The notes under the pieces: generated by a model | Database searches by the model: none | What the model was told of the DNA's origin: nothing | Seen by the model: the letters and a program-made list of their open reading frames with translations, nothing else | Shown: in pieces, positions 1 to 7,344 of the stretch | Layout: each line of letters starts with the position of its first letter | How positions within the stretch are numbered: the stretch's first letter is position 1 | Position numbers and translations under genes: made by a program | Source: Micavibrio sp. UBA5572 | Lineage (GTDB): Bacteria; Pseudomonadota; Alphaproteobacteria; Micavibrionales; Micavibrionaceae | Direction: 5' to 3' | Assembly: GCA_002425415.1 (NCBI GenBank) | Contig: DIMG01000031.1 | Coordinates: 1-64,000 of the forward strand | DNA: 64,000 bases

Positions 1-30
1 CAGTTTTTAAATCAGGTGATTTTTTCTGAG

Positions 31-59
31 TTGACAAATGGCTCTAATAAAAATAAAAA
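31..59 (+). promoter_or_regulatory. Probable sigma70 promoter for tRNA-Asn
   Basis: A perfect -35 hexamer TTGACA lies at 31-36. It is followed after 17 bases by a -10-like TAAAAA at 54-59. Transcription would start near 66, about 19 bases before the mature tRNA-Asn. Spacing and position are right; the -10 is only a moderate match, so this is an inference from sequence. Confidence 0.45.
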
Positions 60-84
60 AGCCACCTGAATAGTTTTAGCTGAT

Positions 85-159
85 TCCTCGATAGCTCAGC
101 GGTAGAGCAATCGACTGTTAATCGATTGGTCGCAGGTTCGAATCCTGCTCGAGGAGCCA
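85..159 (+). tRNA. tRNA-Asn(GTT)
   Basis: A full cloverleaf can be read. The acceptor stem TCCTCGA pairs with TCGAGGA, the anticodon loop carries GTT, the T-arm GGTTCGAATCC is intact, and CCA is encoded at the 3' end. It decodes AAC and AAU. A promoter-like TTGACA lies just upstream. It stands alone, not in an rRNA operon. Confidence 0.96.
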
Positions 160-579
160 TTCTTCCCCAAACCCTGCTTAAAGCGCACGCCCGTTCGGGG
201 GAATTTCCTGACGTCAAAAATCCATGCATTTAAGTTTTGGCAACTTACCAAGTAACATGCATTACCTCATCTTCTTAAAACATCAAATTCAAATAAATGA
301 AGTTTACAAAACGTTCATGATTCAAGTTAATAATGTGGCGACATTGTGTCGCGCCCAATAACCAAAAGCGAAACTATTTATAAAAACTCAAGTAATAGTA
401 ATTAAATGATTTTTTAATATTACTAATTATTAAGTTTCTAGTAGTAATTACAGAACATTTTACTATAAATACTTAGTTAGTATTAAGAATTATGATTTGG
501 TTATATTGTTAAAAATGACTTAATATTTTTGATAGTTTCGTTTTTGGAAAAATTTTTTTCTATTTTTTGCATTTTTCTA

Positions 580-608
580 TTGCATCCGCGATTTGGCTCT
601 AGTATAAA
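580..608 (+). promoter_or_regulatory. Probable sigma70 promoter upstream of a terminator
   Basis: TTGCAT at 580-585 and TATAAA at 603-608 are separated by exactly 17 bases. Predicted transcription would start near 615, only about 25 bases before the terminator hairpin at 639-674. It may drive a short RNA, or the membrane protein gene at 730 subject to termination in its leader. Confidence 0.45.
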
Positions 609-638
609 GATTTTACACACCCTCTATTACCGCCGTTT

Positions 639-674
639 GTCCGGAGCACCCAAAAGGTCTCCGGACCTTTTTTT
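639..674 (+). terminator. Strong intrinsic terminator or attenuator
   Basis: GTCCGGAG (639-646) pairs perfectly with CTCCGGAC (659-666). An inner ACC/GGT extension and a CAAAA loop complete the hairpin, and seven T residues follow (668-674). No protein gene lies upstream on this strand, so it either ends a short RNA started near 615 or attenuates the gene beginning at 730. Confidence 0.8.
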
Positions 675-729
675 GATAACGGCAGCAGGCTAAAATAAAG
701 CCAACCAAAACCAACCAATGAGGGTGGAT

Positions 730-1334
<605 letters not shown>

Positions 1335-1342
1335 TATAGAAA

Positions 1343-1654
1343 TCAGGCAGAAGCCTCTTCCAATGGAATATATTTAAAGTTATCGACGTAGTTTTTTGGA
1401 ACAATCTTTCTTTCCTGATATTCAATGACTGTAAATGTCCAGCCTTTCGCTTCAGCAAAACCTTTAGCCTGTTCCAGAGTCGGAAATTTCAGCTTTACCT
1501 GATTCAAAGTATCTCCAGAGCTCGTCCAGCCCATCAGGCTTTCCGGTGATCTGGGGCTTTTCAATTCATACTCCACAACCCAGTCCTGCCCTTTGGCGCG
1601 ACCTGATTGCATTGCAGATTTGCTCGGACGGTAAATTCTGACTTCCATTGTCAT
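1343..1654 (-). CDS. NDUFS4-type complex I accessory subunit
   Basis: The 103-residue protein matches the ETC complex I conserved-region family, the bacterial relative of mitochondrial NDUFS4 (18 kDa). Recognisable features are the opening V-R-I-Y-R-P, the central G-W-T-S-S-G-D-T, and the F-x-T-L-E-Q-A-x-x-F-A-E-A-K-G-W stretch typical of the family. In alphaproteobacteria it is a supernumerary peripheral-arm subunit of NADH:ubiquinone oxidoreductase that stabilises the NADH-binding module. Its length is normal for the bacterial form. It ends 8 bases from tRNA-Arg and is a single gene, not inside an nuo operon, as is usual. Confidence 0.85.
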   Translation of the reverse strand: MTMEVRIYRPSKSAMQSGRAKGQDWVVEYELKSPRSPESLMGWTSSGDTLNQVKLKFPTLEQAKGFAEAKGWTFTVIEYQERKIVPKNYVDNFKYIPLEEASA

Positions 1655-1722
1655 ACCTCTTAAAAATCGAGCTTACCCTATAGGAATTGCCAAAAAATTA
1701 AAAGAGCAAAAAACTTTTCCCT

Positions 1723-2361
1723 CTACCAGCGAAAAAGTTTTTTGGCGGCAAAACCCGCGATGATCCCTATGATGACATAGGGTAAAAAATTAAGAAAATA
1801 TGCCTCGCCCACATTATCATGGGGACAAACCAGACGCATGCCAATCCAACCGAATTCACTAACTGCCAGAACAGCATAGCTAGCCAAAGCACATGGCATT
1901 ACTGTTGCGCCTTTACGCACCAGAATAAGAACGGCAATTGCAGGAAGAGTTGTGTGAAGTGCTGTATTTATCCAACAATGGGATAACCAGTTTTCACGAA
2001 TACTACCCATTCCTTCGAAATAGAGGCGATCAAGCATCCAGATGATCTGAACAGCAAGCAAGGTCAACGGGACTGCCAGAAACCTCTTATAGCGGTCGCA
2101 ATCGGGGATAGAGAGCCAGAACGTCATAAGCGATGCGGAAATTCCGGTTGAAAAGGCCAGGATCAACTCAAAAATATAATCTTCCCTGTTCATGGCCTCG
2201 GCTATATTTTCACGCAGACCAATGGTCATGGCCACTGCAGAGGTGTAACACACCACCATCAAAATCCACAAAAGAGCCCTCCACAGTGGATTTACGCAAC
2301 AAACGGGTTTGAGTTCACCGCATAGATCTTGAATGGTTTTGTCTATTTTATCGTTATTCAT
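1723..2361 (-). CDS. nrsF: NrsF-like (DUF1109) anti-sigma factor
   Basis: This 212-residue membrane protein has six hydrophobic segments and a short cytoplasmic N-terminus. It fits the DUF1109/NrsF family of integral-membrane anti-sigma factors that hold SigF-type ECF factors at the inner membrane. Two cysteines in extramembrane contexts, in P-D-C-D (about residue 108) and V-C-P-H-D (about 180), match the conserved cysteines that sense oxidant or metal stress in Caulobacter NrsF. The gene overlaps the upstream sigma factor by four bases (ATGA), indicating translational coupling. Family assignment is good; the stress that relieves inhibition here is inferred. Confidence 0.85.
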   Translation of the reverse strand: MNNDKIDKTIQDLCGELKPVCCVNPLWRALLWILMVVCYTSAVAMTIGLRENIAEAMNREDYIFELILAFSTGISASLMTFWLSIPDCDRYKRFLAVPLTLLAVQIIWMLDRLYFEGMGSIRENWLSHCWINTALHTTLPAIAVLILVRKGATVMPCALASYAVLAVSEFGWIGMRLVCPHDNVGEAYFLNFLPYVIIGIIAGFAAKKLFRW

Positions 2362-2906
2362 GCGAGTTTCTCTTTTAATTTTTGTAAAGCGCGGTGCATC
2401 GTCACTTTGACGGCGGTTTCTGACAACCCCGTCTGTTCGGATACTTCTTTGGTGCTAAATCCTTTAATTTTCAGCAGTTCGACAACTTTCCTCTGTTTTT
2501 TGGGAAGCTCGTTTATGGCATTTTCTATATCGTGACAGTTCATTGAAGAATCACTGCTATTGAGATAATCCGGTATGTCTACCGATTCAAGTGAGACCTG
2601 CTTGTTTCCACGTGCGGCATAATGTTGCCGCAAAAAATCTGTTTTGCGAAAAGATACAATAGCCATGAGCCACGGTGTAAACGGCCTGTTCGAATCATAA
2701 GTATGGAGAGCTTTATGTACAGAAAGCAGAACTTCTTGAACCACATCATCGGCAGAATCCGGAGATGGTAAAGATTTAACAACTGCGCGACGAATAACGG
2801 GAACAAGAGCGGATAACAATTCGCGATAGGCTGCGCTGTCCCCGCTTTGTGCTTTGACGATCAATGCGCGCCATTGCTTATCCTGCTCTTCATTTTCATA
2901 GACCAT
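2358..2906 (-). CDS. sigF: ECF sigma factor, SigF-like
   Basis: The protein is an ECF-type sigma70 factor with region 2 (D-D-V-V-Q-E-V-L and the F-x-x-W-L motif) and a C-terminal region 4 helix-turn-helix (L-P-x-x-Q-R-x-V, then T-x-E-V-S-E-x-T-G-L). It directs RNA polymerase to stress promoters. The overlap with the DUF1109 protein places it in the SigF/NrsF group. ATG 2906 gives 182 residues, the usual family length. An in-frame ATG at 2954 would add 16 residues not typical of the family; neither start has a clear ribosome-binding site. I could not find a convincing ECF autoregulatory promoter upstream. Confidence 0.85.
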   Translation of the reverse strand: MVYENEEQDKQWRALIVKAQSGDSAAYRELLSALVPVIRRAVVKSLPSPDSADDVVQEVLLSVHKALHTYDSNRPFTPWLMAIVSFRKTDFLRQHYAARGNKQVSLESVDIPDYLNSSDSSMNCHDIENAINELPKKQRKVVELLKIKGFSTKEVSEQTGLSETAVKVTMHRALQKLKEKLA

Positions 2907-3014
2907 GGGACGACAATATAGAGATTTTGAAGAAATTAAAAGAGAAGCTTCCATGACTGAAAAACGGTTGAAACTTCTAAAACTACCCGCTCCGTTTTTA
3001 GGGGAAATTCTGAA

Positions 3015-3091
3015 TGGTCGGGGCGAGAGGATTTGAACCCCCGACCCACTGCTCCCAAAGCAGTTGCGCTACCAAGCTGCGCTACGCCCCG
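3015..3091 (-). tRNA. tRNA-Pro(TGG)
   Basis: The minus strand gives a 77-base cloverleaf: acceptor CGGGGCG paired with CGCCCCG, anticodon stem ACTGC/GCAGT around loop TTTGGGA with anticodon TGG, an intact T-arm and encoded CCA. It reads CCA and, by wobble, other proline codons. A second proline tRNA (GGG) lies at 31935-32011. Confidence 0.95.
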
Positions 3092-3165
3092 ACACTCTCA
3101 GATACGTAAACTATATTATATACGTAAGGGCTTTCTTTTACACGAAAGATTGCCTGTTCTTCAAG

Positions 3166-3624
3166 TCATTTTCGCAAAGAATCTGCATAAATTTGATTTT
3201 CTATTGAAATTCCCAATTTATCCGCCATTCCACCGTTAATTTCCAACACAGCATGGACGGGTTCATCCGGCATGATTAAGGTCAAATCTTTTGGTTTTGC
3301 CATTCTATGAATGTCCGAAATCTTTCCTTCTTCATCAATAAAAATCATATCCAACGGAATAAGAGTATTTTTCATCCAAAATCCCGGGCGACGCACATCT
3401 GGAAAAATAAACAGCATCCCCGCGTCTTCTTCCAAGTGCGTCCGGTTCATTAACCCTACGGCTCGTTCATTTTCCGTCCGTGCTATTTCTGCATTGATTG
3501 TTACAAATTTATTATTACCAATCTCAACTCGCAGTTCTTCCGCTCTGGCCGATGAAAAACAGCACACGGTAAGACACAGAGCAAAACCAAATCCGAATAG
3601 AATTGCAAAAACATTATTTTTCAT
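3166..3624 (-). CDS. Secreted DUF192 protein
   Basis: The 152-residue protein has a signal peptide (basic start, hydrophobic stretch to about residue 25, cleavage near A-R-A). A DUF192 domain follows, with the hallmarks R-T-x-x-E-R-A-x-G-L-M, M-L-F-I-F, F-W-M-K-N-T-L-I-P-L-D-M-I-F-I and V-L-E-I-N-G-G. DUF192 is a small beta-barrel fold found alone in the periplasm of many bacteria; no biochemical function is established. Its start lies inside the 3' end of the upstream hydrolase gene (11-base overlap), so the two are cotranscribed. Confidence 0.85.
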   Translation of the reverse strand: MKNNVFAILFGFGFALCLTVCCFSSARAEELRVEIGNNKFVTINAEIARTENERAVGLMNRTHLEEDAGMLFIFPDVRRPGFWMKNTLIPLDMIFIDEEGKISDIHRMAKPKDLTLIMPDEPVHAVLEINGGMADKLGISIENQIYADSLRK

Positions 3625-4453
3625 GGCTTAAGCTTTCTATAAAATTTTGAGTATCTTTCGATGCGCCAAACATACTCAAACCATTGTGGGTCGCATTCTT
3701 ATATTCGATTATTTGTTTTGGTTGCCTTGCAATTTCAAATAATTTTTTTCCACTATCGAACCCAACAACCTCATCTTTTTCTGCAAGAAGAAAGAGCTTG
3801 GGCGGCATAATATCCATTATTTTTTTGTCCGATTCATATTTGTCCTCTAACAAAAACCGAACACCAAAGACGATTGGAAAGTTCTTTTCCACAACACTGG
3901 TCAAATTATCAAAGGGAACTTCCAAAATCAAAGCAGATATTTCCTCATTGTGCCTTTGCGCCAAATCAACGGCCGCAGCCGACCCAAGAGATTGCCCGTA
4001 AATAACAAGTGGATTTGTTGTTCGTATTTTTTTCAACTCTTTGCTTTGAAAAAAAGCCTCTGCATCAAGATATATCCCTTCTTCTGTCGGGTGACCTTGA
4101 TTTCCACCATAACCCCGATATTCGGCCAGCAAAACTCCATAACCTGTCTCGACCATATCATTAAAATCATGTGCCATCCACAATGGGTGGCTTGCATTAC
4201 CATGAAAGGCAAGAATAACGGGTTTCGATTGATCTGCCGGAGCATGAAAAAAACCTCTCAATTTCAAGCCATCCGATGTTGTGGCATATATTGATTGATA
4301 TTTTTTCAGTGCGCCTGTTGCAATTTGTTCCTCGGAAACTTTGGGAGGACTGTAAAGCATTGACCTTTGATTACTATAAAGCATTCCTAAAATGATGACG
4401 TAAACAGCAATCCATATCGGCACAGTATAAAGAGCAACTTTTACGAATTTCAT
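3614..4453 (-). CDS. Membrane-anchored alpha/beta hydrolase (ABHD13-like)
   Basis: An N-terminal membrane anchor (residues 8-25) is followed by an alpha/beta-hydrolase fold. The oxyanion-loop motif F-H-G-N-A is near 83-87, the nucleophile is S155 in G-Q-S-L-G, and the likely acid and base are D227 and H256. The arrangement resembles the ABHD13/BEM46 group of serine hydrolases; the substrate is unknown, perhaps a lipid or acyl ester given the envelope context. ATG 4453 is chosen because TAGGAAAG, overlapping the stop of the upstream ABC transporter, lies at suitable spacing; ATG 4480 is an in-frame alternative. It is coupled downstream to the DUF192 gene. Confidence 0.85.
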   Translation of the reverse strand: MKFVKVALYTVPIWIAVYVIILGMLYSNQRSMLYSPPKVSEEQIATGALKKYQSIYATTSDGLKLRGFFHAPADQSKPVILAFHGNASHPLWMAHDFNDMVETGYGVLLAEYRGYGGNQGHPTEEGIYLDAEAFFQSKELKKIRTTNPLVIYGQSLGSAAAVDLAQRHNEEISALILEVPFDNLTSVVEKNFPIVFGVRFLLEDKYESDKKIMDIMPPKLFLLAEKDEVVGFDSGKKLFEIARQPKQIIEYKNATHNGLSMFGASKDTQNFIESLSHEK

Positions 4454-4469
4454 GGATGGATAGACTTTC

Positions 4470-6254
4470 CTAACTTTCATCAAAGCCTGTCGAATTGTAC
4501 ATACGGGCGTAAATTCCGTTTTTGATTAATAATTCGCTATGGGTTCCTTGTTCTGCAATCCGCCCTTTATCCATGACAATGATTTTATCGGCACTCTGAA
4601 TTGTTGACAAACGGTGGGCAATAACCAGTGTTGTGCGATCTTTTTCAAGGGTCTCCAAGGTTTTTTGAATCAGGCGCTCTGATTCATTATCAAGTGCCGA
4701 TGTTGCCTCATCAAGTAAAAGAATGGGGGCATCACGTAAAATAGCACGTGCCAGCGAAATCCGCTGGCGTTGCCCACCAGATAACAAAACTCCGTTTTCG
4801 CCGACTTGAGTTTGATACCCGTGTGGTAAGGCGAGAATGAATTCATCGGCAGCTGCGTCCTTTGCGGCTTTTGTAATTTGTTCTTCAGTTGCAAAAGGAA
4901 GTCCGTAAGAAATGTTTCCAGCAATTGTATCATCAAAGATGGTGACATCCTGAGAAACCAATGCCATATTTTTCCGCAAAGAAGAAACCGTTACATCGCG
5001 CGTGTCTTGTCCGTCTATTCGAATTTCTCCTGAACGTGGATCATAAAACCTCAGAACCAAAGACAGGATTGTGGTTTTTCCTCCGCCGGAAGGTCCTACT
5101 AAAGCGGTGACTTTTCCAGCCTCGATCGTCATGGATACATCATGAAGAGCTTGTTTGTTTTCTTCCATGTTCTCATAAGAGAAATTGACATCCTTAAACG
5201 TGATAGATGGTTTTTGTGTGGTCAATTCATGGGCGTTCGGTTTTTCTATGATTGACGTTGTTTCCTTCATCATTTCATCAACGCGTTCGGCTGCACCTAA
5301 TCCCAATTGAAGCGCATTATTCAATTTTGCCAATTTTTTCATTGGTTCATACGCCAAAGAAAAAGCTGCAATAAAGGACATCAACCCGCCCGGTGTCAGT
5401 TCACCATCCGCAATTCTGTATCCCCCATAAACAATAATTCCAAAAACGACCCCACCCACTAAAATTTCATTGATAGGAGTTGAAAGATTGCTAATCCTTG
5501 CGGCCTTGATGTTCAGGTTACGAACAGACATGACGGCTGCCCCTGCCCGTTTGCGTTCACGGTTTTCCATTCCGTATGCCTGAACTTGTCTTATCCCTTG
5601 AAATATTTGAGTCAGAACCCCCATCAGATTTGCGGTTTCGCCCTGAATAGATTTCGAAACTTTGCGCAAGCGTCGTCCCAAATACGCAACCAAACCGGAC
5701 GCAAAGGGAAAAATGGTGAATGTAACCAACGACAATCGCCAGTCCTGCATAACCATTACCGCAATCAAAAACATCAGAGTCAAAAAATTGCTACCCAAGC
5801 CTGTCAAAGAATCCGACACAGCGGTTCTCATCACGTTGACATCATTGGTGACGCGAGAGACCAATTGACCGCTGGGGTATTTGTGAAAAAATTTTAAATC
5901 CAAAGTCATAAAATGTGAAAACACATCCCGTTGAATATCTGCCACGATGGATTGAGAAATTTTATTCATTTTTATAGTGTGGATATAAGTCGCCAGACCA
6001 CGCACAACGAAAGACGCAAAAATCATAGCTCCAAGCGGTATAATAACCGCAATTGTATCGGGATTTTTTTGAACGCCAATCATGGCCTGATCCAAAACGG
6101 GTTGCAAAAGCTTTGCAAAGCCTGCCGTGGCTGCGGCAGCAATCATCATAAAGAAAACGGCTATTGCCAGTTGCCCAGAATACGGAGACAAGTATTTTTT
6201 GACCAAAGGACCCAGCAATGAAACAGTCGATTGATTTGTCTGTGTTTTATCCAT
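4470..6254 (-). CDS. MsbA-like ABC exporter (fused permease-ATPase)
   Basis: The 594-residue half-transporter has six membrane helices (about 25-300) and then an ATPase domain. Visible motifs are Walker A G-P-S-G-G-G-K-T at 387-394, the signature L-S-G-G-Q at 491-495, Walker B I-L-L-L-D-E at 511-516 and the H-loop A-H-R-L-S-T. It would work as a homodimer in the inner membrane. The best match is the MsbA/lipid A-core flippase group common in alphaproteobacteria, but substrate cannot be read from sequence, so no symbol is given. It heads a minus-strand run with the hydrolase and DUF192 genes. Confidence 0.85.
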   Translation of the reverse strand: MDKTQTNQSTVSLLGPLVKKYLSPYSGQLAIAVFFMMIAAAATAGFAKLLQPVLDQAMIGVQKNPDTIAVIIPLGAMIFASFVVRGLATYIHTIKMNKISQSIVADIQRDVFSHFMTLDLKFFHKYPSGQLVSRVTNDVNVMRTAVSDSLTGLGSNFLTLMFLIAVMVMQDWRLSLVTFTIFPFASGLVAYLGRRLRKVSKSIQGETANLMGVLTQIFQGIRQVQAYGMENRERKRAGAAVMSVRNLNIKAARISNLSTPINEILVGGVVFGIIVYGGYRIADGELTPGGLMSFIAAFSLAYEPMKKLAKLNNALQLGLGAAERVDEMMKETTSIIEKPNAHELTTQKPSITFKDVNFSYENMEENKQALHDVSMTIEAGKVTALVGPSGGGKTTILSLVLRFYDPRSGEIRIDGQDTRDVTVSSLRKNMALVSQDVTIFDDTIAGNISYGLPFATEEQITKAAKDAAADEFILALPHGYQTQVGENGVLLSGGQRQRISLARAILRDAPILLLDEATSALDNESERLIQKTLETLEKDRTTLVIAHRLSTIQSADKIIVMDKGRIAEQGTHSELLIKNGIYARMYNSTGFDES

Positions 6255-6314
6255 TGGGGCAAAATAAGTGGTATTTGCCTTTGATACAAGAGTTTGCTTT
6301 GAAATGCCAAAGGG

Positions 6315-7244
6315 TTAATTCGGGCGTTTACGGTGTTTTCTGTCCGGCAGAGCCTTGCCCCATTTTAAGCGGTCAACAAGATAGCTTGGACGGATGTTAT
6401 TATATTGGGATACCAGCATCCCCAAAATCTTGTTAACATCTGCCGGTGTGGCTGCATTCTTGAAAACCGGAGAATGCATGCCGCTACGCACCAGACAAGT
6501 GTCCATATTCACCAAAGTTGCTCCCGTTATATCATGCGCCATGGTGTCACCAATCATCACAGTTTGCCCTGGATAAATGTCATTATTATGCAAAATATGG
6601 ATGGCATGGTGAAAAATGGGTTTATATGGCTTGCCTATCATCTGGACAACACCCCCCAATTCCTGAACTCTGCGGCTGATCTGGATGGTTCCTGTTTTGT
6701 AATTCGTCCCCAGTAAAGCGCGACTATCTGGATTGATGCACAAAATTTTCATGCGCCTACGAATGGTTTCGCGTAAAATCTCTTCGTATTTTGCAACATT
6801 TCCGTCAAGATTATCCCAGCCGGAAACCAGGAGAAAACTGGCATCTTCAAGTTTTTCAACAATTTTGATTTGATCCAGAGCAGAAAGGAATTTACGCGCT
6901 CTTTCTCCGCCGATCAGGTAACAAGCCTGCCCCAGCCCTTCGAAAACAGGATCTTTCTGGTGGGTTATACCGTTATAAAGCAATTCACCCGAGGTCAAAA
7001 TTTGACTGTAAAGACCATCCGGCAAACCCATTTTTTTAAGGTTTTCCGCCATTTCTACGGATCTTAATTCTGAATTAGACATAAGAAGAACGAATTTTTT
7101 TCGTGCCTTCAATTCCTTTAAGCACTCGACCGCAGAGTCAAAGACCTTTTCTGAATCGTGCAATACGCCCCAAGTGTCAATGATGAACCCTGTGTAACTA
7201 TCTGAAATATCAGATATTCCCTGACAAAACTTTGTATTTGGCAT
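6315..7244 (-). CDS. HAD-type IIA hydrolase, TIGR01459-like
   Basis: A 309-residue HAD superfamily class IIA phosphatase. Motif I is D-T-W-G-V-L-H-D near residue 28, a serine-containing motif II (L-L-M-S-N-S) follows near residue 55, the conserved lysine is in I-G-K-P-Y-K-P near 200, and motif IV is I-G-D-T-M-A-H-D-I near 232. The large cap between motifs II and III is typical of NagD-like enzymes, and the whole matches the alphaproteobacterial TIGR01459 group. A sugar- or nucleotide-phosphate substrate is likely but unproven. It is separated by 60 bases from the ABC exporter and may share its transcript. Confidence 0.85.
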   Translation of the reverse strand: MPNTKFCQGISDISDSYTGFIIDTWGVLHDSEKVFDSAVECLKELKARKKFVLLMSNSELRSVEMAENLKKMGLPDGLYSQILTSGELLYNGITHQKDPVFEGLGQACYLIGGERARKFLSALDQIKIVEKLEDASFLLVSGWDNLDGNVAKYEEILRETIRRRMKILCINPDSRALLGTNYKTGTIQISRRVQELGGVVQMIGKPYKPIFHHAIHILHNNDIYPGQTVMIGDTMAHDITGATLVNMDTCLVRSGMHSPVFKNAATPADVNKILGMLVSQYNNIRPSYLVDRLKWGKALPDRKHRKRPN

Positions 7245-7344
7245 GCGCCCCGCCCTTTGAATGATCTCAAACTTATTTCCAGTTTAGTCGGCAATCCTAA
7301 ACGGAAGGTTAGCAAAAGAAACAATTCATCCCTTCCAGACAGGA

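Larger units (their letters stand above)
160..717. other. Long AT-rich intergenic spacer
   Basis: About 560 bases lie between tRNA-Asn and the next gene with no convincing coding region. The part from roughly 360 to 560 is very AT-rich, with the 9-base word TAGTAATTA repeated at 396-404 and 442-450. A perfect inverted repeat, GCGACA-TTG-TGTCGC, sits at 338-352 and could be an operator. At its right end are a promoter-like pair (580-608) and a strong intrinsic terminator (639-674), described separately. ORFs on either strand here are short and look fortuitous. Confidence 0.6.

Noticed and set aside
44..229. Open frame of 61 codons across tRNA-Asn
   Set aside because: It reads the tRNA in antisense (the familiar G-F-E-P-A-T-N pattern), a common false ORF.
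160..560. Possible replication origin in the AT-rich spacer
   Set aside because: No DnaA boxes (TTATCCACA-like) or ordered repeats were found; AT richness alone is not enough.
2906..3034. Short plus-strand frame of about 42 codons opposite the sigma factor start and running into tRNA-Pro
   Set aside because: No ribosome-binding site, ends in the tRNA, no conservation argument.
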